Virus record (IMG/VR): IMGVR_UViG_3300044733_004704
Coordinates: 1-64,000 of that record
Strand: one strand, 5' to 3'
Length of the DNA stretch: 64,000 bases
Source of the DNA: a virus
The notes below the pieces were generated by a model, which saw only the letters and a program-made list of their open reading frames with translations, searched no databases and was not told the DNA's origin. The position numbers were made by a program, and so were the translations under genes. Positions 1-7,323 of this stretch are shown here, in pieces (the first letter of the stretch is position 1; every line of letters begins with the position of its first letter).

Positions 1-424
1 AAACCAAGAAAGTCCAGAAACACCAAAAAGCCAAGAACTAATACTAAACGAAGTAGAAAAACTGATAAGTAGAACAAAAGAATCATTTAAGGATGTTAAA
101 AGATTCGCAATAGATCAAGCATGGAAACTTTTGCAGTTAGCAATAGCTAGCATAATACAAATTATAGAAATTATTGGACAAGATTTAAGTAGTCCACAAA
201 AAAAAGAGCTAGCTATGAGTATGATTAGTAAATTTTATGATAGCTTATTTTTAGCAGTTGACATTCCCGTTGTGCCGCACATAATAGAAGGGTACATTCA
301 TTCTTATGTTAAAAGTTTTCTTATGATTTTGGTCAGTTCAACAATTGACAGTATGGTTAAAATTTTTAGAGAAGCGGGCGTTTTTAAACCAAAATTAACA
401 GTTCAACACAATTATCTAGTCTGA
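1..424 (+). CDS. Hypothetical phage protein, C-terminal part (5' end outside window)
   Basis: The frame is open back to the left edge (first full codon at base 2), so this is the C-terminal 140 residues of a longer protein. A TTG at 131 could be taken as a start but has no clear ribosome site, and the residues before it read as coding (charged helix EVEKLISRTKESFKDVKRF). The visible part is predicted largely helical, with two hydrophobic stretches (around LAIASIIQIIEIIG and VKSFLMILVSSTIDSM) that could contact membrane. The next gene starts 13 bases downstream after AAAGGA. I do not recognise the family. It leads a run of small membrane-type proteins and a papain-like peptidase. Confidence 0.6.
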   Translation, partial: NQESPETPKSQELILNEVEKLISRTKESFKDVKRFAIDQAWKLLQLAIASIIQIIEIIGQDLSSPQKKELAMSMISKFYDSLFLAVDIPVVPHIIEGYIHSYVKSFLMILVSSTIDSMVKIFREAGVFKPKLTVQHNYLV

Positions 425-437
425 AAGGACGAATCTT

Positions 438-773
438 ATGAATTATGCCGAAAGTTTTCAAGAATTTAGTAGTAGATTATCAGGAACAGATCTAATGGTT
501 TATGGAGGAGCCGCTCTTATATTATTTGTACTATTTAAGGATCAATTAGTACCAGTTAAAGATTATATTGCTGGGCTTATTGGTAAACTAGTAAACAGAG
601 TCAGCACAGAGTCTGCTGTTGCAAAAAATGATAATGATTTTCTAAAATTAATTAGTAGTTGGAAAAATACTAGGGATTTAGCAGAAAAAATGAAGTGTCC
701 AAAAGCTGTTGAAGTTTTAGACAGTGCATTTCCACATCTTAGTCCCAACACATGCGGCCAGGAGACAAAATGA
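438..773 (+). CDS. Hypothetical single-pass membrane protein
   Basis: 111 residues. The start ATG at 438 follows AAAGGACGAATCTT, a good ribosome site. Residues about 19-36 (LMVYGGAALILFVLFKDQ) form one membrane segment near the N-terminus, followed by a soluble helical tail of about 70 residues. Its stop overlaps the ATG of the next gene (ATGA at 770-773), so the two are probably translationally coupled. With its neighbours it forms a block of N-anchored proteins before a papain-like protease, which could be a lysis, envelope or virion-processing module. That role is inferred from position only. Family not recognised. Confidence 0.65.
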   Translation: MNYAESFQEFSSRLSGTDLMVYGGAALILFVLFKDQLVPVKDYIAGLIGKLVNRVSTESAVAKNDNDFLKLISSWKNTRDLAEKMKCPKAVEVLDSAFPHLSPNTCGQETK

Positions 774-1270
774 ATATTAAAAATACTAATATAATAGTTC
801 TAGTTATTGGAGGACTATTATTAACATACGGATTACTTGGACCAGTTATTAAAAATAATCTATCCACCAATCCAATAAATCATGCTCCATCGGTATTAGC
901 TCCGTTGGATCCGTCATTAAAGGATAATTGTCAAAAAGTAACCGAGATCCTAAAATCCGGAAGCTCGGATCGATCAGTTGATGGTGTGAAATTAAGCGGA
1001 TTATTCTCTGACTTGGCAAGACTAATAGAACTAGATGGTGAAAATGAAGTAATTAAAAATACCGATGAAATTAGAGAAGCTAATAAAATAGCTGGGGCTT
1101 TTTATAATCTTGATCTTAAAGGTAAATATCCTGATCTAACGCAGGCCGCTACTTATGTTGTTGTACAGCATATCGGAGACGATAATGTTGCTCTAGACCC
1201 CGAACTTAGAAAAAAGGCTGTCGAAGCTTTTAATGGTTTAGCATGGGCTTTTTATGAGGGAAGTAAATAA
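770..1270 (+). CDS. Hypothetical N-terminally anchored protein
   Basis: 166 residues from ATG 770, chosen over an in-frame ATG at 752 because GGAG at 761-764 is well placed for 770 and gives the ATGA overlap with the upstream stop. Residues about 7-25 (IIVLVIGGLLLTYGLLGPV) are a membrane anchor or uncleaved signal. The rest is a soluble, acidic, helical domain (around residues 50-166) without a motif I can name; one Cys lies just after the anchor region. The stop (TAA 1268-1270) overlaps the ATG of the peptidase gene by one base, which suggests coordinated expression with it. Confidence 0.65.
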   Translation: MNIKNTNIIVLVIGGLLLTYGLLGPVIKNNLSTNPINHAPSVLAPLDPSLKDNCQKVTEILKSGSSDRSVDGVKLSGLFSDLARLIELDGENEVIKNTDEIREANKIAGAFYNLDLKGKYPDLTQAATYVVVQHIGDDNVALDPELRKKAVEAFNGLAWAFYEGSK

Positions 1271-2199
1271 TGGCAAGACTATCTCCTGAACAATTATTAA
1301 AACTATACAAAGATGGATTTCAGGGATGTCTTTGGGAAGAGCATATATTTGAAAATTTATTAGAAAATTCTAAGTATGGTTATTTTGGAGACGGAGCCAA
1401 AAAAATTGTTGGAACCGGTAAAGGTAAACTATCTACTCCATACAAAAGTGTTTTGAAGTTTGATAAGAATCCGTACAATGAGCGCCAGGTTACAGGGGAC
1501 TGTGTAAGCCACTCTACTAGAAATGCTGTAGACGTATCTCGTGCTGTAGAAATAGATATAGACAAACATAAAGAAAGTTGGATAGCAAGAGGCGCTACCG
1601 AAGCAATATACGGAGCAAGAGGTCATGGCGGACAAGGAATGAGTTGTTCTAGAGCAGCACAATTTGTCAGCCAATATGGTGGTGTCTTAGTTAGAAAAAA
1701 TTACCCTGGTGTTGTTGATCTTAGTAAATATCAAGGTATGTTAGGTGCCGGATGGGGTGGTCGTAGCTTACCAGACAAAGTTATAGATCTTGCAAACGAT
1801 CATCAAGTTAAAACTGTAAGTTTGGTTAGAACAGTAGAAGAAGCACGAGATGCTCTTGCTAACGGTTATGGAATTAGTGTTTGTAGTAGTTATGGTTTTA
1901 GTAGTCGAAGAGATAGTAAGGGTTTTGCTAAACCACAGGGATCGTGGGCTCATGCTATGGCATGGATTGCTTGCGACGATACTGGTAGCGAACCGGCTTT
2001 TCTCGTACAGAATAGCTGGGGTAAATGGAATGATGGTGGTCACCCAGCGTGGGGACCAATCCCTGACGGGTCATTTTTAATAAAGGCAGATGTAGCAGCC
2101 GGTATGTTAAAAGGCAACGCAGCATACGCTTTTAGTGACTTTGATGGATTTCCATTACAAAAATTACCAGACTATGGTTTTGATTATTTATCTTCATAA
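1270..2199 (+). CDS. Papain-like (C1 family) cysteine peptidase
   Basis: 309 residues. Papain-type catalytic residues appear in the right order: Cys78 in VTGDCVSHSTRNA (papain Q-x-G-x-C-x-x-C/S context), His228 in GSWAHAMAWIA, and Asn248 in LVQNSWGKW, the family's typical N-S-W-G motif. There is no recognisable signal peptide and little propeptide ahead of the catalytic Cys. Family members hydrolyse peptide bonds by a Cys-His-Asn mechanism. In phages such proteins may process virion proteins or act on host surfaces, and which applies here is not shown. It follows two membrane-anchored proteins in a one-base-overlap series and precedes adhesin-like genes, so a structural or entry role is more likely than replication. 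Confidence 0.85.
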   Translation: MARLSPEQLLKLYKDGFQGCLWEEHIFENLLENSKYGYFGDGAKKIVGTGKGKLSTPYKSVLKFDKNPYNERQVTGDCVSHSTRNAVDVSRAVEIDIDKHKESWIARGATEAIYGARGHGGQGMSCSRAAQFVSQYGGVLVRKNYPGVVDLSKYQGMLGAGWGGRSLPDKVIDLANDHQVKTVSLVRTVEEARDALANGYGISVCSSYGFSSRRDSKGFAKPQGSWAHAMAWIACDDTGSEPAFLVQNSWGKWNDGGHPAWGPIPDGSFLIKADVAAGMLKGNAAYAFSDFDGFPLQKLPDYGFDYLSS

Positions 2200-2219
2200 A
2201 TATATAATATGAGTTTATT

Positions 2220-2510
2220 ATGAATTTACCAAGACTAATAAGTATAAGTGGACTACCATTTAGTTTACCTCCATTACCAGAGTACCAAGTATGGGCTATT
2301 AATCAAGACACTAGTCCTCCATCTTTAGTTATAGTAGAATTTCCGTATTCAAAACCCGTTGACACCGTTCCCTCCATCAATACTTTTAATCTGTTAAACA
2401 CCACACTAGAACAAACTTCTACATTACTCAATATTCAATTACAAACATTGGATAGTAGACTAACTACTATAGAAGGACAATTAAGCAATATTCCTTTAGC
2501 ATCATCATGA
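2220..2510 (+). CDS. Hypothetical small protein upstream of lectin-like fibre gene
   Basis: 96 residues, ATG at 2220. The N-terminal half is Pro-rich and hydrophobic (SGLPFSLPPLPEYQVWAI). The C-terminal half (residues 58-92) has a heptad-like Leu/Ile pattern (LLNTTLEQTSTLLNIQLQTL) that could form a trimeric coiled coil. The stop overlaps the ATG of the following Thr/Pro-rich gene (ATGA, 2507-2510). A short coiled-coil protein coupled to a fibre-like gene may be a connector, trimerisation partner or chaperone; this is inferred from context. No family recognised. Confidence 0.6.
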   Translation: MNLPRLISISGLPFSLPPLPEYQVWAINQDTSPPSLVIVEFPYSKPVDTVPSINTFNLLNTTLEQTSTLLNIQLQTLDSRLTTIEGQLSNIPLASS

Positions 2511-3922
2511 AAAATATTGTTAATATTAAATGTTGTCCTATCATACCTTCCCCCACGCCGACGATCACGCCGAGTATAACTCCGACAAATACCGCAACAC
2601 CAACTATTACACCGACAACGTCGGTTACGCCATCGGTATCTCCAACAAACACTGTTACTCCAACAGCAACGCCAACGGTGTCTCCATCTAACACAGTTAC
2701 TCCAACAGTGTCTCCGTCCAATACTGCAACGCCAACAGTTACTCCGAGTAATACTGGAACACCAACAGTTACTCCGAGTAATACTGCAACACCAACAGTT
2801 ACTCCGAGTAATACCGCAACACCAACTGTTACTACATCAAACACAGCAACACCAACAGTTACAGCAACACCAACTGTTACTACATCAAACACAGTAACAC
2901 CAACAGTTACGCCGACAGCTACCAAGACTAATACTCCTACTCCAACAAATAGCGTTACTCCAACAAATACAGCAACCTCAACTATTACACCTACCAAAAC
3001 TATTACGCCAACTCCTACGCCAACACTTCCACCTTTCCCAATAGGAGCTGATAGCGCTAATTTTAATAGTTGTGCTAATTGGAACAGTACAACGTTCGGT
3101 AATGTTACAACCGTTGGAACTAATGGTGGACCATCTGCTTATGGAACATATGATCAGACTGGAAATGCTTGGGAATGGAACGAAGCTATTATAGGCTCGG
3201 ATCGTGGAATTCGTGGCGGCAGCTTTTTCAGCATCGCGTTCTACTCGTCAAGATCCTTCAGGAACTCATATGACCCATCGTACGAGGATGGCAGTAACAG
3301 TTTTCGTCTCGCAAGCTCCCTTAACCCTTTAAGCCTTCCTTACTTTGTAAATATAGGGGATATTAATAATAGTAATGACTCTTTTACTGGCTATGGAAGT
3401 GTGAGTTACGTTTATAGTATCGGTCAATACCCTGTTACTAATTGTGAATATGTTGAATTCTTAAATGCTGTAGCAAGTACTGACACTTATAATTTATATA
3501 ATACCAGTATGGATAGTTATAATGGAGGCAATATAACCCGATCTGGCTCTAGCGGAAGCTACACCTACTCTGTGAAAACCAACATGGGGAACAAACCCGT
3601 AGTTTATGTTAGCTGGTTTGACTGCGCACGGTATTGTAACTGGTTACACAATAATAAGCCTTCTGGAAGTCAAGATAATACTACCACCGAAACCGGATCG
3701 TATACTCTAAATGGGGCAACATCTGGAGTTGGTATTACTCGTAATATTAATGCTACTTATTATATTCCTAGTGAAAATGAATGGTATAAAGCAGCTTATT
3801 ACAAAGGCCGTGGTACTAACGCAGGATATTGGACTTATGCTACTCAAAGTGATACCATAACATGTGTTACCGCTGACGCTAATGGTAATGGGCCAATAAA
3901 TAGTAACTATAGTTGTTCTTAA
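2507..3922 (+). CDS. Thr/Pro-rich protein with circularly permuted FGE-type C-lectin-like domain; candidate DGR target
   Basis: 471 residues. Residues about 14-172 are a Thr/Pro/Ser linker built on a ten-residue period ([10 protein letters not shown]). The rest resembles the FGE/sulfatase-modifying (SUMF1, PF03781) domain, but with halves swapped. Residues about 175-275 match the usual C-terminal half (TTVGTNGGPSAYGTYDQTGN, WEW, RGGSF, R..R, SFRLA). Residues 276-471 match the usual N-terminal half (GQYPVTNCEYVEFLNAV, KPVVYVSWFDCARYCNWL, YIPSENEWYKAAYYK, TYATQSDT). FGE-fold domains in phages are common receptor-binding modules and known DGR targets. Codons 236-270 form a GC-rich patch described separately. 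Likely a virion surface adhesin; formylglycine activity is not expected. Confidence 0.8.
   Translation: MKNIVNIKCCPIIPSPTPTITPSITPTNTATPTITPTTSVTPSVSPTNTVTPTATPTVSPSNTVTPTVSPSNTATPTVTPSNTGTPTVTPSNTATPTVTPSNTATPTVTTSNTATPTVTATPTVTTSNTVTPTVTPTATKTNTPTPTNSVTPTNTATSTITPTKTITPTPTPTLPPFPIGADSANFNSCANWNSTTFGNVTTVGTNGGPSAYGTYDQTGNAWEWNEAIIGSDRGIRGGSFFSIAFYSSRSFRNSYDPSYEDGSNSFRLASSLNPLSLPYFVNIGDINNSNDSFTGYGSVSYVYSIGQYPVTNCEYVEFLNAVASTDTYNLYNTSMDSYNGGNITRSGSSGSYTYSVKTNMGNKPVVYVSWFDCARYCNWLHNNKPSGSQDNTTTETGSYTLNGATSGVGITRNINATYYIPSENEWYKAAYYKGRGTNAGYWTYATQSDTITCVTADANGNGPINSNYSCS
2731..2850 (+). repeat. 30-bp tandem repeat in Thr/Pro linker
   Basis: Four consecutive 30-base units (starts 2731, 2761, 2791, 2821) of the form ACCAACAGTTACTCCGAGTA plus ten further bases encode the ten-residue period [10 protein letters not shown]. 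The first three differ at only a few bases, the fourth more. They lie in frame, so copy-number change would lengthen or shorten the linker without a frameshift. Confidence 0.85.
3212..3330 (+). other. Candidate DGR-type variable region inside the permuted domain
   Basis: By hand count, bases 3201-3320 hold 61 G/C of 120, against 40 of 120 for 3321-3440. The patch encodes the stretch from RGGSF to FRLA, which is the variable-loop segment in FGE-type DGR targets. Many codons end in C (TTC, AGC, ATC, TTC, TAC, TCC, TTC, AAC, GAC, TAC). This is the pattern left when AAC codons of an adenine-containing template are mutated at their first two bases. No template repeat or reverse transcriptase lies in the window, so this remains a candidate. 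Confidence 0.5.
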
Positions 3923-3943
3923 ATATTTTAGTAACCTAACCTT

Positions 3944-3955
3944 TGGTGTATATTA
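3944..3955 (+). promoter_or_regulatory. Shared intergenic motif TGGTGTATATTA (copy 1)
   Basis: This 12-base sequence lies in the 55-base gap after the lectin-like gene and recurs exactly at 16107-16118, in another of the larger gaps on this strand. It contains a TATATT that could serve as a -10 element, but no convincing -35 is seen. It may be a phage promoter element. Confidence 0.3.
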
Positions 3956-3977
3956 CTACATAATAAGGAATTATTTT

Positions 3978-4163
3978 ATGAATTTTTTCGATAAGTTAGC
4001 ATTAAATAGACTAATTAGTATAATACTTAATTTTATACTAAATATAGCAAAACTAATAATACCTAAACAAAAAGATAAATTGGATGATATAAATCCTTTT
4101 CCTCCTATTCCAAAACCACTATTAAAACGTAAAAAATTATTTCCAAGAGATAAAAATGAATAA
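3978..4163 (+). CDS. Hypothetical small basic protein
   Basis: 61 residues. The start ATG at 3978 lies 9 bases after TAAGGA. Residues about 5-30 (KLALNRLISIILNFILNIAK) form an amphipathic or membrane-associated helix. The C-terminal half is Pro/Lys-rich (PFPPIPKPLLKRKKLF). The end overlaps the next gene by 8 bases, and a shared 12-base motif lies just upstream. The neighbours are small membrane proteins, so a membrane-linked role is likely, but no family is recognised. Confidence 0.5.
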   Translation: MNFFDKLALNRLISIILNFILNIAKLIIPKQKDKLDDINPFPPIPKPLLKRKKLFPRDKNE

Positions 4164-4386
4164 ATTAATATTACCAATTTTATTCGTATCATTATTTTTT
4201 ACTTCGATAAAATATAACGGATCATCAACAGCTCCTGTTATTTTATCCGGAGCTATAGTTAAACATATAGGTAATGAACCAATTAAAAAATACAAAAGAA
4301 AAGAGTGTCCAGTTTGTAAAGGAAGTGGAAAATATTTGAGTGGAGACGGAATAAAAATGGTTGATTGTGGATATTGTTTACCTTAA
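4156..4386 (+). CDS. Small exported or membrane protein with DnaJ-like zinc-binding knuckle
   Basis: 76 residues. An N-terminal hydrophobic segment (LILPILFVSLFFTSI, residues 4-18) looks like a signal peptide or anchor. The C-terminus carries C51-P-V-C54-K-G-S-G and C71-G-Y-C74, the C-x-x-C-x-G-x-G pattern of DnaJ-type zinc knuckles, which probably binds one zinc ion. It overlaps the upstream gene by 8 bases and is followed after 15 bases by another small membrane protein. Function unknown; disulfides instead of zinc are possible if the domain is outside the cytoplasm. Confidence 0.6.
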   Translation: MNKLILPILFVSLFFTSIKYNGSSTAPVILSGAIVKHIGNEPIKKYKRKECPVCKGSGKYLSGDGIKMVDCGYCLP

Positions 4387-4401
4387 TAGAAAGACAAAAA
4401 T

Positions 4402-4791
4402 ATGCAAGTAGATCCTAATCTGGAACGTATTGCTCAAAAGATTATAGACAAAGCAAACATTAAAAATAATAACTATGGTTTTGATCCTATAACAATAATT
4501 ATAGTAATCGGTGTTATATTAAGTCTTATAAGAGTAATTCAAGAATGTAGAAGCAAAAGACGTAAGAATGATAAAATGAGCGAAGCTTTAGACTTAAGAC
4601 ATACTATAGTTAATTTAACTATTAAAGATAGCTGGTTAAATAATTATAGACTAAACAAAATATTAAAACAACACTTGAGCAAAAAACAATATCAACAATA
4701 CGGAGTTAGTTTAAAAAATGCCATCATGGAAGTTGGTAAGAATCTCGATGATAACGAATCCTTAACACTTCTGGAGGCTACCAATGTTTAA
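4402..4791 (+). CDS. Hypothetical single-pass membrane protein
   Basis: 129 residues. There is a short N-terminal helix, then a membrane segment at about residues 28-45 (DPITIIIVIGVILSLIRVI), a basic stop-transfer stretch (CRSKRRKNDK), and a helical soluble tail of about 80 residues. The positive-inside pattern predicts a cytoplasmic C-terminus. The ribosome site is weak (AGAAAGACAAAA). It overlaps the next membrane protein gene by 8 bases, so the two are probably co-translated. Family not recognised. Confidence 0.6.
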   Translation: MQVDPNLERIAQKIIDKANIKNNNYGFDPITIIIVIGVILSLIRVIQECRSKRRKNDKMSEALDLRHTIVNLTIKDSWLNNYRLNKILKQHLSKKQYQQYGVSLKNAIMEVGKNLDDNESLTLLEATNV

Positions 4792-5032
4792 TCTGCTTAT
4801 ATGGATAGTTTATGGTTTATTTGTTGGTTCTTTAGCAAAAGCTATAGTTCCTATTAATTTACGATTAGGTTTTTTTCAAACTGTTGCTCTCGGTGTTGCT
4901 GGCTCGTATATGGGAGGCGCAATACTTTATATTTTAGGAACATATGATAGTTTGAGTCCATCAGGAATATTTATGGGCGTGGCTGGTGGCATATTAAGCC
5001 TTATATTATATAATAAATTTGTTAATAAATAA
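4784..5032 (+). CDS. Small three-helix membrane protein resembling GlsB/YeaQ/YmgE
   Basis: 82 residues, almost wholly hydrophobic, with about three membrane helices (IWIVYGLFVGSLAKAIVP; VALGVAGSYMGGAILYIL; GIFMGVAGGILSLILYN). Length, Gly-rich helices and layout recall the GlsB/YeaQ/YmgE (transglycosylase-associated) family. That resemblance is by pattern only. The ATG at 4784 follows TCTGGAGG, a strong ribosome site inside the end of the previous gene. A role in envelope alteration or lysis is possible but unproven. Confidence 0.55.
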   Translation: MFNLLIWIVYGLFVGSLAKAIVPINLRLGFFQTVALGVAGSYMGGAILYILGTYDSLSPSGIFMGVAGGILSLILYNKFVNK

Positions 5033-5047
5033 AAATCGGGATAATCA

Positions 5048-6625
5048 ATGAGTGTTCCAGAATATTCTGTATTAGGAAATTGTAATAGTGCAAACTATGA
5101 TGGTACGGCTGTATGGCTACCAGGAACAGAGAATAATGGTAATGTCACAAGCGTTGGCGCAAATGGCAGACCTAGTTTTTATGGCACCTTCGATCAAAAT
5201 GGTAATGTATGGGAAATTATAGATTACCAAATACCATCATCACAAAGTATATTATATTATGGTGGTTCTCATAATTCAAGATTAATAGATCTTACAAATC
5301 TTTATGGCGTTACTCCGCCAATAGGAAGCTCATTACAAGGATTCGGATTTAGGATTTGTGCAAATTCTGGTATCTCAGATAGTAACTTTGTAACAGTATC
5401 TGGTTCTAATATTGGAGATACAAATAGAAATCATTATGGAGATGATCTTGGCGAAGTTAATTATGAATATAAAATATCCAAATTTACTATAACAAATGAA
5501 GAATATATCTTATTTTTAAATAATGTGGCAAGAGTTCCTGCTTTAAATAATGCTTTGGCCGTACCAGCTAATAGTATATGGCCCTATTTAGGCGCTATGA
5601 CCACAAATATTCAAGGTGGTATAGTAGTAGCCGGTACTAATCCTATAGTATATACCGTTAAAGATAATATGGCTAAAAAACCAGTTATTTATATTAATTG
5701 GTATAGCGCGGCTAGATATGTTAATTGGTTAAGTAATGGCAAACCTAACAGCGGCGGTTTAGCAGTCAATTCGACAGAAACAGGAATATATTCTCTTAAT
5801 TTCACCAACCCTCTTCCTAAACCGACAGCCTCAAATAAAACATATTATTGGATTCCTGATCGCGATGAGTGGGTAAAAGCAGCCTATTATGATCCGACAA
5901 AAAATGGAACAGGCGGATATTGGTTATACGCTACACAAAGCGACACAGAACCATACTCTATAACGGTTAATGTTAATAATGGAATAGCAAACAATACTTT
6001 TGGTAGTCCTGGAGCATGTCTTAGCCCAACACCCACACCAAGTATAACAAGTAGTCCAACGCCCACTCCTTCAACAACCCCATCCTTAACTCCATCTTGT
6101 ACACCAACATTAACCACAACAACAACTCTTACAGCAAGCGCTACCCCAACACCCACACTCACGCCTTCTGTTACAAATACTCAAACTCCGACTCAAACAA
6201 AAACATCAACTCCTACTCGTACACCTACAAAAACACCCACTAGAACGGTTACTAGAACTCAAACACCAACGCCAACAGTAAGCTTTACATCCTCTCACAC
6301 GCCAACACCAACACCAACATATACTCCAACTCCTACTTCTACTAAAGCTCTATGTGATACATTTAAAATTGGACAACTACAATATAATCCTAATATTTAT
6401 AGTAATGATGACATCAAAGTATTATATAAGGGTTTTATTTTAGAAGGACGTATCAATGATAAAATTATGTTAGTAAAAGAAATGCCGAATGTATCACAAA
6501 CTCCTACTCCATCAGTAACAAAAACCTCCACCCCAACACCCACCGTCACATTAACACCTACAATAACCCCAACATCTACCACCACATTAACACCAACAAT
6601 TACCCAAACACCAACTAACCAGTAA
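5048..6625 (+). CDS. Second permuted FGE-domain protein with C-terminal Thr/Pro-rich tail
   Basis: 525 residues. Residues 1-115 match the usual C-terminal half of an FGE/sulfatase-modifying domain (VTSVGANGRPSFYGTFDQNG, YGGS, GFGFRICA). Residues about 116-322 match the usual N-terminal half (YKISKFTITNEEYILFLNNV, KPVIYINWYSAARYVNWL, WIPDRDEWVKAAYYD, YATQSDT). This is the same circular permutation as in 2507-3922. Here the Thr/Pro/Ser linker (about 325-440 and 480-525) follows the domain, with a small non-repetitive segment (about 440-480) between the blocks. The loop matching the candidate variable region is AT-rich like its surroundings, so it looks non-variable. The gene end overlaps the first glycan-cluster gene by one base (TAATG). 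Confidence 0.8.
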   Translation: MSVPEYSVLGNCNSANYDGTAVWLPGTENNGNVTSVGANGRPSFYGTFDQNGNVWEIIDYQIPSSQSILYYGGSHNSRLIDLTNLYGVTPPIGSSLQGFGFRICANSGISDSNFVTVSGSNIGDTNRNHYGDDLGEVNYEYKISKFTITNEEYILFLNNVARVPALNNALAVPANSIWPYLGAMTTNIQGGIVVAGTNPIVYTVKDNMAKKPVIYINWYSAARYVNWLSNGKPNSGGLAVNSTETGIYSLNFTNPLPKPTASNKTYYWIPDRDEWVKAAYYDPTKNGTGGYWLYATQSDTEPYSITVNVNNGIANNTFGSPGACLSPTPTPSITSSPTPTPSTTPSLTPSCTPTLTTTTTLTASATPTPTLTPSVTNTQTPTQTKTSTPTRTPTKTPTRTVTRTQTPTPTVSFTSSHTPTPTPTYTPTPTSTKALCDTFKIGQLQYNPNIYSNDDIKVLYKGFILEGRINDKIMLVKEMPNVSQTPTPSVTKTSTPTPTVTLTPTITPTSTTTLTPTITQTPTNQ

Positions 6626-7323
6626 TGAAAATTGCTGTAGCATTATATCTATATCATACAGATTTATGGGACGAGTATAAAGAACTAATTGAAAATATAA
6701 AATATAAGATAAAATTATATTTAGGATTATGTATTAATACTAATTTTTCTCATATTCTAAAAGACCTATCTAATTTGTCTTGGAACTATTCTCTAAGTTT
6801 CCATGAAAATTATGGAGCTGATATAGCACCATTTTTATATCAGTTAAAAGCTATCTCCGAACCATTCTTTATAAAAACACACAGTAAAAAAAGTTTATGG
6901 GGATACGGAAATACCAATTGGAGATATGATTTAAATCATTTACTTAAACCATCTATTGTAGATCGTGCTATTAAAACATTATCATTACCCACAATAGGAA
7001 TGATAGGAAATAAAAAATATTTACTACATAATAATGATAAATCTATACATATAAATAAAATAAAAACATTATGCAATTTACTACAATTAAATTATACTAA
7101 ATTAAAAAATAGTCCATTTTTTGCTGGATCAACCTTTATTAGTAAAACTAATATGTTTAAACAAATATTACTGCCGCAGTATTCGATACTTGAGTCTTAT
7201 CTGAAAAATGAAAAAAATAAAATTAATGAAGAACACGGAACGTATACTCACTCTTTAGAAAGAATATTTGGATATATAGTATCTCATCATAATCTTAAAA
7301 TAGGTTTATATTATAATGACTAA
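6625..7323 (+). CDS. RgpF-like (rhamnan synthesis F family) protein
   Basis: 232 residues. It resembles the rhamnan synthesis protein F family (PF05045): N-terminal VALYLYHTDLWDEYKELI, the NYGADIAPFL motif, FIKTHSKKSLWG, and a late GTYTHSLERIFGYI block. Family members take part in building rhamnose-containing surface polysaccharides. It is paralogous to 11482-12441 in the same island, sharing GAD.APFL, HSKKSL and G.Y.HSLERIFGYI. Translation is probably coupled to the Thr/Pro-rich gene just upstream (TAATG) and to the next glycosyltransferase (8-base overlap). The acceptor is unknown: phage fibre Thr residues or host glycan are both possible. Confidence 0.75.
   Translation: MKIAVALYLYHTDLWDEYKELIENIKYKIKLYLGLCINTNFSHILKDLSNLSWNYSLSFHENYGADIAPFLYQLKAISEPFFIKTHSKKSLWGYGNTNWRYDLNHLLKPSIVDRAIKTLSLPTIGMIGNKKYLLHNNDKSIHINKIKTLCNLLQLNYTKLKNSPFFAGSTFISKTNMFKQILLPQYSILESYLKNEKNKINEEHGTYTHSLERIFGYIVSHHNLKIGLYYND

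Noticed and set aside
2467-2997. Open frame on the minus strand made of Val/Gly/Thr repeats opposite the Thr/Pro linker
   Set aside because: It is the antisense reading of the 30-bp Thr/Pro repeat; its sequence follows the repeat period and it lacks a ribosome site. The same applies to 58991-59554 on the plus strand opposite the fibre-like gene.
3195-3335. DGR template repeat or reverse transcriptase within this window
   Set aside because: No second copy of the patch and no reverse-transcriptase-like motif was found by reading; the patch is listed only as a candidate variable region.
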